Assembly (NCBI GenBank): GCA_965276665.1
Contig: OZ255620.1
Span: forward strand, 992,001-1,056,000
From: CAWGJC01 sp965276665
Lineage (GTDB): Bacteria > Pseudomonadota > Alphaproteobacteria > Acetobacterales > Acetobacteraceae
Reading direction: 5' to 3'
Length of the DNA: 64,000 bases
Shown here: piece after piece, positions 34,504 through 42,564 of the stretch
Numbering within the stretch: the first letter of the stretch is position 1
How the letters are laid out: the number at the start of each line of letters is the position of its first letter
Position numbers and translations under genes: made by a program
Notes under the pieces: model-generated
Databases searched by the model: none
What the model saw: only the letters and a program-made list of their open reading frames with translations
What the model was told of the DNA's origin: nothing

Positions 34504-34557
34504 GTTAAGACTGCCTGAGGGAGTGGCCACTTGATCTTGGTCTCCGGTCCTTAAACC

Positions 34558-36033
34558 CTAGGCGGCGATTCCGAGATAGGCGTTCTTGACGCGCTCGTCG
34601 CTCGCCAGCGCTTGCGCGGTGCCCTCGGCCACGACGCGGCCGGAGCCGAGCACGTAGGCGCGGTGCGCGACGGCCAGTGCCAAGCGTGCATTCTGCTCGA
34701 CTAGAAGCACGGCTGTGCCGCGGCGGTTGACCTCGACCAGCTTGGCGAAGACCTGGTCGACCAGTTTCGGCGCAAGGCCGAGCGAGGGTTCATCCAACAT
34801 CAAAAGGCGCGGCCGGCTCATCAGCGCGCGGCCAATCGCGAGCATCTGCTGTTCACCGCCGCTGAGCGAGAACGCCAGCGAACGGGATAGCCGGCGAAGG
34901 CTCGGGAATAGGTCCAGCACCTCCTCCATGACCTCCGCGACGTAAGCGTTGGGCTTGCCGTGTGCGCCTGTCTTGAGGTTATCGATCACGGTCAAGCCGC
35001 CGAACAGGCGACGCCGCTCAGGCACCAGCGCAACGCCTAGGCCGACCAACCGCTCGGTTGGCTCGGCGAGGAGCGATCGCCCGTCGAATTGGATCGTTCC
35101 GCTCGCCGGGGTGAGGCGAGCGATCGCTTTCAGCGTCGTGCTCTTGCCGGCGCCGTTGTTGCCGAGGACGCTGACGAACTCACCCTCGCCGACTGTCAGA
35201 TTGGCGCTTCGCACGGCCTCGATGTCGCCGTAGCGGACGGTCATGTCCCGCAGTTCGAGCAGGGGCTTGGCTGCCGTCACCGGGGACGCGGTGCCGGACG
35301 GCGCCTCCGCGGCGGCCCCAAGGTAGGCCTCGATGACCGCGTCGTTGGATTGGATCTCACGAGCGGTGCCGCGGGCGAGAAGCAGGCCTAGATTGAGCAC
35401 GGTGATGTCGTCGGCCAGACGCATCACGACATCCATTTCGTGCTCGATCAGCAAGACGGTGAGACCCCGCTCGCGCATCTCCCGGATGACCTCGATCAGC
35501 CGCGCCGTCTCGGTATGGTTGAGGCCACCATGGGGCTCGTCGAGCAGGACGAGCTTCGGCGCGAGCGCCATGACCTTGGCGATCTCGAGCAGACGGCGCT
35601 GGCCTTGCGGCAGGCTGGCGGACGGGACCTCGGCGAGATCCGCGAGCCCCGCGAACTCGAGGATCTCGCGGGCCCGCTGTTCGTCGGCGTGGCTGATCCG
35701 CAAGCCCAGTCCTTTGCGGTGAAGGACGACCAGCACAGTCTCCAGCACGGTCATGCTGCTGAACAGCCGCGTGTTCTGGAACGTCCGGCCCATGCCGAGA
35801 TCGGCGAGGCGCTCGGGCGGAAGGCCGGTTGCATCCTTGCCGAGGAACTCGATGCGGCCCGCGGTCGGCCGGTAGACGCCGCTGATGATGTTGAACAGCG
35901 TCGTCTTACCCGACCCATTCGGGCCGATCACCGCGTGGATGCTGCCGGGCGCCACGCCCAGGCTGATGTCGTTGAGCGCCACCAGACCGCCGAAGCGCTT
36001 GGTCAGCCCACTCACCTGCAGGATCGGGCTCAT
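34558..36033 (-). CDS. Fused branched-chain-type ABC ATPases (LivG-LivF)
   Basis: A 491-aa protein carrying two complete ABC domains normally encoded by separate genes. The LivG-like half has Walker A GPNGSGKTT at 37-45 and Walker B LLDEPHGGLN near 163-172; its signature is LPQGQRRLLE, a departure from the usual LSxGxxR. After a Pro/Ala/Ser linker (about 240-258) the LivF-like half has Walker A GNNGAGKST at 291-299 and signature LSGGEQQML. The fusion would fix a heterodimeric ATPase pair. It overlaps the permease gene by 4 bp at 36030-36033. Confidence 0.92.
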   Translation of the reverse strand: MSPILQVSGLTKRFGGLVALNDISLGVAPGSIHAVIGPNGSGKTTLFNIISGVYRPTAGRIEFLGKDATGLPPERLADLGMGRTFQNTRLFSSMTVLETVLVVLHRKGLGLRISHADEQRAREILEFAGLADLAEVPSASLPQGQRRLLEIAKVMALAPKLVLLDEPHGGLNHTETARLIEVIREMRERGLTVLLIEHEMDVVMRLADDITVLNLGLLLARGTAREIQSNDAVIEAYLGAAAEAPSGTASPVTAAKPLLELRDMTVRYGDIEAVRSANLTVGEGEFVSVLGNNGAGKSTTLKAIARLTPASGTIQFDGRSLLAEPTERLVGLGVALVPERRRLFGGLTVIDNLKTGAHGKPNAYVAEVMEEVLDLFPSLRRLSRSLAFSLSGGEQQMLAIGRALMSRPRLLMLDEPSLGLAPKLVDQVFAKLVEVNRRGTAVLLVEQNARLALAVAHRAYVLGSGRVVAEGTAQALASDERVKNAYLGIAA

Positions 36034-37010
36034 GCGGCTGTCTCCGGCAGGCGAGCGACCAATTTGCTGGGGCCGCCGGGAGGCCGCAGCCGCCGGAACG
36101 CGCGGCCAGCCAACCCGGCGATGCCGCCCGGCGCCAGCGCGATCACAATGATCACCACCATGCCGAAGATGACGAAATATGCTTCCTGCAGGAAGCGCAG
36201 CCCCTCCGGCACGAGCGTGTAGAGCACGGCCCCGATGACCGCGCCCAAACTGCTGCCAAGCCCGCCCACGACGACCATCGCGAGATAGGCGAACGTCGTC
36301 TGCCAGGCGAACACGTCCGGGCTGATGTAGCCGAGCAGGCAGCAGTAACAGACGCCGGCGACCCCGCCATAGGTCGCCGACGCGACGAACAGGCCGATCT
36401 TCAACGCCCGTACGTTGATCCCAGCCGCCTGCGACGCGGTCATATCGTCGCGGAACGCGCGAATGCGCAGCCCGACCGGGCTCTGCGCCAACGCGACGGA
36501 CCCGGCAAGCGCCAGCCCGGTGACGGCGAGCAGCACCGCCAACATCGAGGGATTGTCCCCCGCCAGGCCGATTCCTGTGATCCCCGTCAGGCCGTTGGAG
36601 CCGCCGGTCAACCCGTCAAGGTTGACCATCAACTCACTCGCGATCAGGCCAAACGCGAGCGTGGCCAGCGCGAGATAATGTCCGCGAAGCCGCAACACCG
36701 GCCAGCCAAGCAGCGCGCCCACCACGGCGGTGATCGCCACGGCAGCAGGAGCCGCGAGGATAGCCGGGAGCCCTTCGCCTTGGAGCAGCGCGAAGGCGTA
36801 GGCGCCGATGCCGAAGAACGCGGCCTGCGCCAGCGAAATCTGGCCGCCGAAGCCCAGCACCAGGTTCAGGCCGAGCGCCATGATGACGTTGATCAGCGTC
36901 ACGTCGACGACGTGCAGATAGTAGATGCCGACGAGCTGCGGCAACGCGATCGCGAGGGCGACGCAGGTGCCTGCAATGCCCGCCATCGCGGGCCAGAGAG
37001 AGTTGCGCAT
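36030..37010 (-). CDS. Branched-chain-type ABC permease LivM
   Basis: A 326-aa inner-membrane permease starting at ATG 37010, whose ATGA overlaps the LivH stop. It has about ten hydrophobic segments and the LivM signatures NLVLGFGGQISLAQAAFFGIGA and LRLRGHYLALATLAFG (near residues 55-110), with VGGLGSSLGAVIGA in the second half. The importer family handles amino acids, amides, urea and aromatic or hydroxy acids. Context points away from amino acids here. Confidence 0.9.
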   Translation of the reverse strand: MRNSLWPAMAGIAGTCVALAIALPQLVGIYYLHVVDVTLINVIMALGLNLVLGFGGQISLAQAAFFGIGAYAFALLQGEGLPAILAAPAAVAITAVVGALLGWPVLRLRGHYLALATLAFGLIASELMVNLDGLTGGSNGLTGITGIGLAGDNPSMLAVLLAVTGLALAGSVALAQSPVGLRIRAFRDDMTASQAAGINVRALKIGLFVASATYGGVAGVCYCCLLGYISPDVFAWQTTFAYLAMVVVGGLGSSLGAVIGAVLYTLVPEGLRFLQEAYFVIFGMVVIIVIALAPGGIAGLAGRAFRRLRPPGGPSKLVARLPETAA

Positions 37011-37903
37011 CACGGACGCTCCAGCTGCGGCTCGCCGAAGATGCCTTCGGGCCGGACCACCAGCATCGCGAACAGGATGCCGAAGGCTATGACGTCGATG
37101 TACTCGGACGAGACGTAAAACGAGCCGAGCGACTCGATCAGGCCGAGCAGCAATCCGCCGATCAGCGCGCCGGGTATGCTGCCGAACCCACCGAGTATGC
37201 AGGCGGCAAACGCGTCGAGCGACACTTTGCCGCCCATGTCTGCAGAGACGTAGAACAGCGGCGCGAGTAGCCAACCGGCGAGCCCGGCCAGCATCGAGGC
37301 GTAAGCGAAAATGATCGCAACGATACGATTGGTCCGGATGCCCATCAACCGCGCTGCCTCCGCGTCCTGCGCCGTGGCGCGCATGGCGCGGCCGATCGAG
37401 GTGAAGCGAAACATCCCCTCCTGCAACCCCATCAGCAGCAACAGCGTCGCTAGGATCAGCAGGTATTGCGCGTAGATCTTGGCGCCCAGCACGTTGACGG
37501 TTGCGGTCCCGAGCGGCCCGGCGAACGACAGCGGTTCCGGCCCCCAGATCAGCACGACCACGTTCTGCAACAGCATCGACAAGCCCAATGTGGCGACGAT
37601 GGCCGAGAGCTGCGGCCGGTTGCGCACCGGCCGGTAGACGAACGTCGCCATCGCCACGCCGAACACGCCCATGACCGCGAGCGTGCCAAGAAGATTGAGC
37701 GCCAGCGGTAGGTGCAGCACGTTGGCGAGTGAGCCGACTGCCACGAATGCCCCGAGCATGACCAGTTCGCCTTGCGCGAAGTTAACGACGCCGACCGCGT
37801 TCCAGATCAGGGTGTAGCCGAGTGCGACGAGCGCGTAGACCGCGCCCATTGCAAATCCCGCCAGGATGAGCTGCACCACGACGGGCGAGACCAGCGCCGT
37901 CAT
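37010..37903 (-). CDS. Branched-chain-type ABC permease LivH
   Basis: A 297-aa permease with about eight membrane segments. LivH signatures are GAVYALVALGYTLIWNAVG, VVNFAQGELVMLGAF and AACILGGFGSIPGALIGG in the cytoplasmic EAA-like loop. It overlaps the substrate-binding protein gene upstream (37900-37903) and LivM downstream, so all four liv genes form one coupled operon. Confidence 0.9.
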   Translation of the reverse strand: MTALVSPVVVQLILAGFAMGAVYALVALGYTLIWNAVGVVNFAQGELVMLGAFVAVGSLANVLHLPLALNLLGTLAVMGVFGVAMATFVYRPVRNRPQLSAIVATLGLSMLLQNVVVLIWGPEPLSFAGPLGTATVNVLGAKIYAQYLLILATLLLLMGLQEGMFRFTSIGRAMRATAQDAEAARLMGIRTNRIVAIIFAYASMLAGLAGWLLAPLFYVSADMGGKVSLDAFAACILGGFGSIPGALIGGLLLGLIESLGSFYVSSEYIDVIAFGILFAMLVVRPEGIFGEPQLERP

Positions 37904-39072
37904 GCGGTGACGACGCTGGCGACGGTGGGCTTCTCGTCCTTGATGACGGTGATGAGGCCGGAATGGACCATGTCGCCGCTGGCGCTCCAGCTATAGCGCG
38001 TCATCACGCCGGGCCGGTCCTTTACTTTCGTCAGCGCATCGCGAATATCCGGTCCACTGACGCTGGCCGCTTCGCCGATCGCCCAAGCGAGCAGGTTCAT
38101 CGCATCGTAGTAGGTGCTGCTGTAGAGCTCCGGCGTCTCGTGGTAGGCGTCTTCGTAAAGTTTCTTCCAGGCGACGATGGCCGGGCTGTCGTTCTCGGCG
38201 ATGAAGTCGGTGATGGCGTAGACGCCGTTGGCGGCGTCGCCGGCGAGCGAGCGGAACGGCGGCTGGCTGAAAGTGGTCGAGCCGGCGAGGCCGAACTTCA
38301 TGTCGAGCGTCTTGCGCTGTTTGGCGAACAGGCCGCCCGGTTGGTCGTCGGTCCAACAGATCACGCCATCGACCGCGGCTTGCTGGAAGTTGAGCAATTG
38401 GGAGGTGAAGTCCTTGGTGCTGTCCAGATGCGTCTGCATCGCGACCGGGGTGATCCCGTGCTGCGAGAGCGCCTGCTTGACCGCATTACTGCCGCTTTGG
38501 CCGAAGGCGGTGTTGACGTAGGCGACGCCGATCTTCTTCCAGCCCAGCGTGTCGACGACGTACTTCACCAGTAGCCTGGCGCCGTCAGCGTCGTTCAGCC
38601 GCACCCGGAACACGAATTGATTGTTCTGCTGCGTCACGACCGGGCCGGTGGCGCCGGTGAGCGCCGGCACTTTATATTGGGCCAGCATCGATTCAGCAGG
38701 CAGGACCGCCGGGGTAAAATGCGGGCCGAGCAGCGCCACGACGTTGTATTGCGTGATCAGCTTGGTTACGGCGTTCGCGGCGGCGGTCGGGTTCGGGCCC
38801 TGGTCGTCCTCGAAATAGACCTGCAGCGGACGGCCTTTGATGCCGCCGCTTCCGTTGATTGCCTTGATCGCCAGTCCAATCCCATTTTTCATCCAGGCGC
38901 CGTCCTGCGCGAATTGCGCCGTCAACGGAGCCGCGACACCGATCGGGATCGGCTCGCCAGCCGCCTGCACGCTCCGGCTTGCCATCGCGGACACCATGGC
39001 GGCCGTCCCTGCGCGCATCACGGCGCGGCGGCCGAAGCCGGCTTGAATGTTCGGTTGACCTATCACGCGCAT
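37900..39072 (-). CDS. Branched-chain-type ABC substrate-binding protein
   Basis: A 390-aa periplasmic receptor (LivJ/Peripla_BP_6 fold). The N-terminus GRRAVMRAGTAAMVSAMA is a likely twin-arginine or Sec signal, cleaved near VQAAG. The mature start IPIGVAAPLTAQFAQDG and the block VALLGPHFTPAVLPAE are characteristic of the family. It is the first gene of the liv operon, divergent from the aldolase gene, and two copies of the IclR-type palindrome lie in the shared promoter region. Ligand not deducible. Confidence 0.88.
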   Translation of the reverse strand: MRVIGQPNIQAGFGRRAVMRAGTAAMVSAMASRSVQAAGEPIPIGVAAPLTAQFAQDGAWMKNGIGLAIKAINGSGGIKGRPLQVYFEDDQGPNPTAAANAVTKLITQYNVVALLGPHFTPAVLPAESMLAQYKVPALTGATGPVVTQQNNQFVFRVRLNDADGARLLVKYVVDTLGWKKIGVAYVNTAFGQSGSNAVKQALSQHGITPVAMQTHLDSTKDFTSQLLNFQQAAVDGVICWTDDQPGGLFAKQRKTLDMKFGLAGSTTFSQPPFRSLAGDAANGVYAITDFIAENDSPAIVAWKKLYEDAYHETPELYSSTYYDAMNLLAWAIGEAASVSGPDIRDALTKVKDRPGVMTRYSWSASGDMVHSGLITVIKDEKPTVASVVTA

Positions 39073-39167
39073 CCGCTACCTCCCTTGGACGAGGCCTTCT
39101 TGAGCCTCTTTCCCGGCCAAACCATTGCGGGGCGATGAAACGGCGGTCAATGACCTTCGTAAGAAAT

Positions 39168-39184
39168 GTTCCGGAATGCGGAAC
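39168..39184 (+). promoter_or_regulatory. IclR-type operator copy 1 (liv/aldolase intergenic)
   Basis: GTTCCGGAATGCGGAAC is a 17-bp near-perfect palindrome (GTTCCG-N5-CGGAAC core) 96 bp upstream of the substrate-binding protein start on the minus strand. Confidence 0.6.
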
Positions 39185-39229
39185 CCATGTGCTGCCTGCG
39201 CCGCTAATCGGCAAGCTCCCCTCATAGAG

Positions 39230-39246
39230 GTTCCGCAATGCGGAAC
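39230..39246 (+). promoter_or_regulatory. IclR-type operator copy 2 (liv/aldolase intergenic)
   Basis: GTTCCGCAATGCGGAAC is a perfect 17-bp palindrome apart from its central base, 62 bp from copy 1 (about six helical turns) and 110 bp upstream of the aldolase start. The pair is placed to act on both divergent promoters. Confidence 0.65.
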
Positions 39247-39355
39247 AGGTTTTTTGATAAGAGTTGACGATCCCCAGGTTCGTGTCGGATGACACACGCG
39301 ACCTTGCAGGCGCCGCCCTTGCTGCGTCGGCAAAGGAGTTCACAGGAGGAACGTC

Positions 39356-40288
39356 ATGGACCATAACCTGCCCGTCGACACCAAGCAGAGGCCTGCACTA
39401 CTGAATCCGAAACAAGTGCTGAGCGGTATCCTGCCGCCGACCACCATGCCGTTCGACCGCAGCGGTGAACTCGTATTGTCGGCATTGCGCGAGCAGATGG
39501 ATTTCGTCGTCGAGCAGGGCGCCCACGGTGTCGTCGCCGGCGGCAGCACCGGCGAGGGCCATACGCTCAGCTTCGATGAGTTCGTCCGCGTCATGCACCA
39601 GACGCACGACGCGCTTGCCGGCCGCAAGCCGTTCGTGGTTGGCCTGATCGTCAACAGCACCCGTGAGGCAATCGAGCGCGTAAAGGCTTTGCGCGACCTC
39701 GACATTGCCGCGCTCCAAATCACCCCGGTGCACTACCTGTTCAAGCCGAGCGCCGAGGGCACCATCGACCATTTCCGCGCCATCTATGACGCGACCGGCA
39801 TCCCGATCCTGATCTACAACGTCATTCCCTGGAACTATCTTTCCGTCGACCTGATGCTGCGCATCATGCGCGAGGTCCCGGGTGTGGTCGGCATGAAACA
39901 GAGCGGCGGCGACGTGAAGTCCGTCTCTGACTTGGTACAGCAATCCGATAAACGCAACGTCGTTCTCACCGGCGTCGACGCCCTGCTCTATCCCGCGTTC
40001 GCGATGGGCGCGAACGGCGCGATCAGCGCGCTGACCGCCGCAGTGCCCGGCGTCTGCGTCAAGCTGTGGGATGCGGTGCAGCGCGGCGATCACGTGACCG
40101 CTCTCAAAATCCATCGGGCACTGGCCAATCTGTGGAACGCAGTCCCGCACGACGTCCTTCCCGCTGCTGCGAAATACATCCAGCACAAGCAGGGGCTAGG
40201 GATGTATTATCCGCGCCAGCCTATGGACCATGTCACCGACGGGCTGAAGTCTGCCATCGACAAAGCTCTGGCCGGATTGCCGTTGTAG
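39356..40288 (+). CDS. Dihydrodipicolinate synthase-family aldolase/lyase
   Basis: A 310-aa class I aldolase of the DapA/NanA superfamily. The pyruvate carboxylate site GGSTGE is at 62-67, Tyr154 lies in LIYNVIPWN and the Schiff-base Lys181 in VVGMKQSGG. Biosynthetic DapA is unlikely because the gene sits with an importer, a GlcD-like dehydrogenase and an IclR regulator; a catabolic lyase that releases pyruvate or a 2-oxo acid from a longer sugar-like or hydroxy acid fits better. The first 20 residues extend beyond typical members. AGGAGG precedes the ATG. Confidence 0.88.
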   Translation: MDHNLPVDTKQRPALLNPKQVLSGILPPTTMPFDRSGELVLSALREQMDFVVEQGAHGVVAGGSTGEGHTLSFDEFVRVMHQTHDALAGRKPFVVGLIVNSTREAIERVKALRDLDIAALQITPVHYLFKPSAEGTIDHFRAIYDATGIPILIYNVIPWNYLSVDLMLRIMREVPGVVGMKQSGGDVKSVSDLVQQSDKRNVVLTGVDALLYPAFAMGANGAISALTAAVPGVCVKLWDAVQRGDHVTALKIHRALANLWNAVPHDVLPAAAKYIQHKQGLGMYYPRQPMDHVTDGLKSAIDKALAGLPL

Positions 40289-40340
40289 CCCCTGGAGACC
40301 GCCGGCCGCATGGGCGGCCGGCGAACCGCGAGCAAGTGCA

Positions 40341-41729
40341 ATGGACCACCAAATTCCGAGCTTCGACTCAGTGATGGGGGCGCTGCGCGACCGCTTCGGG
40401 GATCGCTTCGCATCCGGCTTGGCCCTGCGCGAGCAGCACAGCCATGGCGAGGGTCTGCCGCTCATCGGGATGCCGGACGCGGTCGTCTTCCCGACCAGCA
40501 CCGACGAGGTTGCCGCCATCGTAGCGCTCTGTGCCGAGCATCGTCTGCCGATCGTCCCCTTCGGCGCCGGTACCTCGCTCGAAGGTCATGTCGCTGCCGT
40601 CCGCGGCGGCCTTAGCCTCGATCTTTCGCGGATGAACGCCGTGCTCTCCGTCTCGCCGGAAGCAATGGATTGCCGGGTCCAGGCCGGCATTATTCGCCAC
40701 GCCCTGAACGAGGCGCTGCGCGACACGGGCCTGTTCTTTCCCGTCGATCCCGGCGCCCACGCCTCGATCGGCGGCATGGCCGCGACCCGCGCGTCCGGCA
40801 CTGCGGCAGTCCGCTACGGCACAATGCGCGACAACGTGCTCGGCCTGACCGTCGTGACGCCCGACGGCAAGATCGTTCGCACCGGCGGCCGTGCCCGCAA
40901 ATCCGCGGCCGGGCTGGATCTTACCGCGATGTTTGTCGGCAGCGAGGGTACACTCGGTGTGATTACCGAGGTGCAGTTACGCCTGCATCCGTTGCCTGAG
41001 GCGGTCATAGCCGCCGTCTGCCAATTCCCGTCGTTGCGTTGTGCAATCGATTCGGTGATTACGGGGCTACAGATTGGGCTTCCGTTCGGCCGCGTCGAGC
41101 TGCTGAACGACGTACAGATGCAGGCTTGCATCGCCTACTCCCGATTGGCTGAATTCGCGCCTCTGCCGACGTTATTTCTCGAATTCGCTGGCGAGCCGTT
41201 GGCCATCGCCGCACAGGCTGAAACGATGCAGGGGATCTGTGCCGACGAGGGCGGGAGCGCCTTCCACTTGGCCGCGCATCCCGAAGATCGAAGCCGCTTG
41301 TGGAAAGCTCGCCACGAAATCTACTACGCCTGCATGGCATTCCAACCCGGCCGCAAGAACATGGGCACCGATGCTTGCGTTCCCATCTCCGAACTCGCCG
41401 CGTGCATCGCCGAGACCGAGGCGGACATCGCCCGCACCAAGCTGATTGCGCCGATCGTCGGCCATGTCGGTGACGGCAACTTCCATCTCGGGATCATGTA
41501 CGATCCCGAGCGGCCGGAAGAGGTTGCGGAGGCGGAGGGACTGGCGCGCCGCGTCGGCGAACGCGCGATCCGCATGGGCGGCACCTGCACCGGCGAGCAC
41601 GGCATCGGCGCCCACAAGCGCGACCTCCTTGCGCTCCAGCATGCCGACGCGTTGCCGTTGATGCGGGCGATCAAGCGGGCGGTCGACCCGCTCGGCATCA
41701 TGAACCCCGGAAAAATGCTGCCGAGCTAG
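40341..41729 (+). CDS. FAD-linked 2-hydroxyacid dehydrogenase (GlcD/Dld type)
   Basis: A 462-aa flavoprotein. The FAD-binding PCMH domain has LPIVPFGAGTSLEGHV near 72-87 and GGMAATRASGTAAVRYG near 135-152; the C-terminal domain has IVGHVGDGNFHLGIMYDP and GTCTGEHGIGAHKRD, which carry metal/substrate-binding His residues. The end NPGKMLPS is the standard terminus. Members oxidise D-lactate, glycolate or D-2-hydroxyacids and pass electrons to the respiratory chain. It lies 52 bp after the aldolase, so it may oxidise a 2-hydroxyacid released from the same substrate. Confidence 0.88.
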   Translation: MDHQIPSFDSVMGALRDRFGDRFASGLALREQHSHGEGLPLIGMPDAVVFPTSTDEVAAIVALCAEHRLPIVPFGAGTSLEGHVAAVRGGLSLDLSRMNAVLSVSPEAMDCRVQAGIIRHALNEALRDTGLFFPVDPGAHASIGGMAATRASGTAAVRYGTMRDNVLGLTVVTPDGKIVRTGGRARKSAAGLDLTAMFVGSEGTLGVITEVQLRLHPLPEAVIAAVCQFPSLRCAIDSVITGLQIGLPFGRVELLNDVQMQACIAYSRLAEFAPLPTLFLEFAGEPLAIAAQAETMQGICADEGGSAFHLAAHPEDRSRLWKARHEIYYACMAFQPGRKNMGTDACVPISELAACIAETEADIARTKLIAPIVGHVGDGNFHLGIMYDPERPEEVAEAEGLARRVGERAIRMGGTCTGEHGIGAHKRDLLALQHADALPLMRAIKRAVDPLGIMNPGKMLPS

Positions 41730-41735
41730 GAGTTC

Positions 41736-42560
41736 ATGCTGATTAGGCGCATAGTTCCGCATTGTGGCACCACGATGAGCGAAACTGAACCACTCCCCCC
41801 TCGCGCCGATGATGGCCTAAAGTCGCTCGTCAAGGTCGTCCGGCTGCTCGACGCTTTCTCGGCGCGACAGCGCACGCTTTCGCTGACCAATCTCTGTGCG
41901 GCCACGGGCTATCCCAAGAGCACCGTTCACCGCCTGCTCAGCGCCATGCGCGAGACCGGCTTGTTGGACCAGGAAGAGGGTCGCGACCGCTACCGTCTTG
42001 GCATGAAGCTGTTCGAGCTCGGCAACACCGTGCTCGCCAACATGGACCTCCATCGCGAGGCGCGCCCGTTCGTAGACGCGCTCACTCGGCAAGGCGGCCA
42101 AGCCGTGCACCTGGCCGTGTTCGATGGGCGGCGCGCCGTCGTCATTCATCGGGCTGATTCGTCGCCGGATAAATTCCTCGCCGCGCACACGATCGAGCAG
42201 GCACCGGTCCACTGCACCAGCGTCGGCAAGGCGATCCTGGCTTTCCAGCCAGATGCGGTCGTGCAGAAGATCATCGCCGCCGGACTTACGCGTTACACGG
42301 AGACGACGATCACGGACCCGGCGCGGCTTCGAGCGGTCTTGGCCACCGTGCGCGAAACCGGGTATGCGCTCGACGAGGGCGAGCATCAGCCAGGGCTGCG
42401 CTGCATCGGCGCCCCGATTCGTGATCAACGCGGGTCCGTGATCGCCGGGATCAGCCTCACCGGGCCGGCCTTCCGTATTCCGCTCAGCGAAGTCGACGCA
42501 CTCTCCAAGCTCGTCGTTTACCACGCCAACGGCATCTCCGCAGCACTCGGCTATCTGTAG
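41736..42560 (+). CDS. IclR-family transcriptional regulator
   Basis: A 274-aa regulator. The N-terminal winged HTH (LSLTNLCAATGYPKSTVHRL, about residues 46-68) is followed by the IclR effector domain with VHCTSVGKAILAFQP near 158-173 and IGAPIRDQRG, IAGISLTGPA later. ATG 41736 has AGGAG 3 bp upstream; ATG 41775 lacks a site but would place the operator copy at 41754-41770 directly upstream. It is the last gene of the aldolase operon and the probable controller of both divergent units. Confidence 0.88.
   Translation: MLIRRIVPHCGTTMSETEPLPPRADDGLKSLVKVVRLLDAFSARQRTLSLTNLCAATGYPKSTVHRLLSAMRETGLLDQEEGRDRYRLGMKLFELGNTVLANMDLHREARPFVDALTRQGGQAVHLAVFDGRRAVVIHRADSSPDKFLAAHTIEQAPVHCTSVGKAILAFQPDAVVQKIIAAGLTRYTETTITDPARLRAVLATVRETGYALDEGEHQPGLRCIGAPIRDQRGSVIAGISLTGPAFRIPLSEVDALSKLVVYHANGISAALGYL
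41754..41770 (+). promoter_or_regulatory. IclR-type operator copy 3 at the iclR start
   Basis: GTTCCGCATTGTGGCAC matches GTTCCGCAATGCGGAAC at 14 of 17 positions. It lies between the two possible starts of the iclR gene and suggests autoregulation. Degeneracy relative to copies 1 and 2 would mean weaker binding. Confidence 0.45.
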
Positions 42561-42564
42561 CGCC

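Noticed and set aside
32365..34530. 721-codon frame antisense to the GH2 gene
   Set aside because: The sense strand carries both GH2 catalytic motifs; the antisense translation has no recognisable domain.
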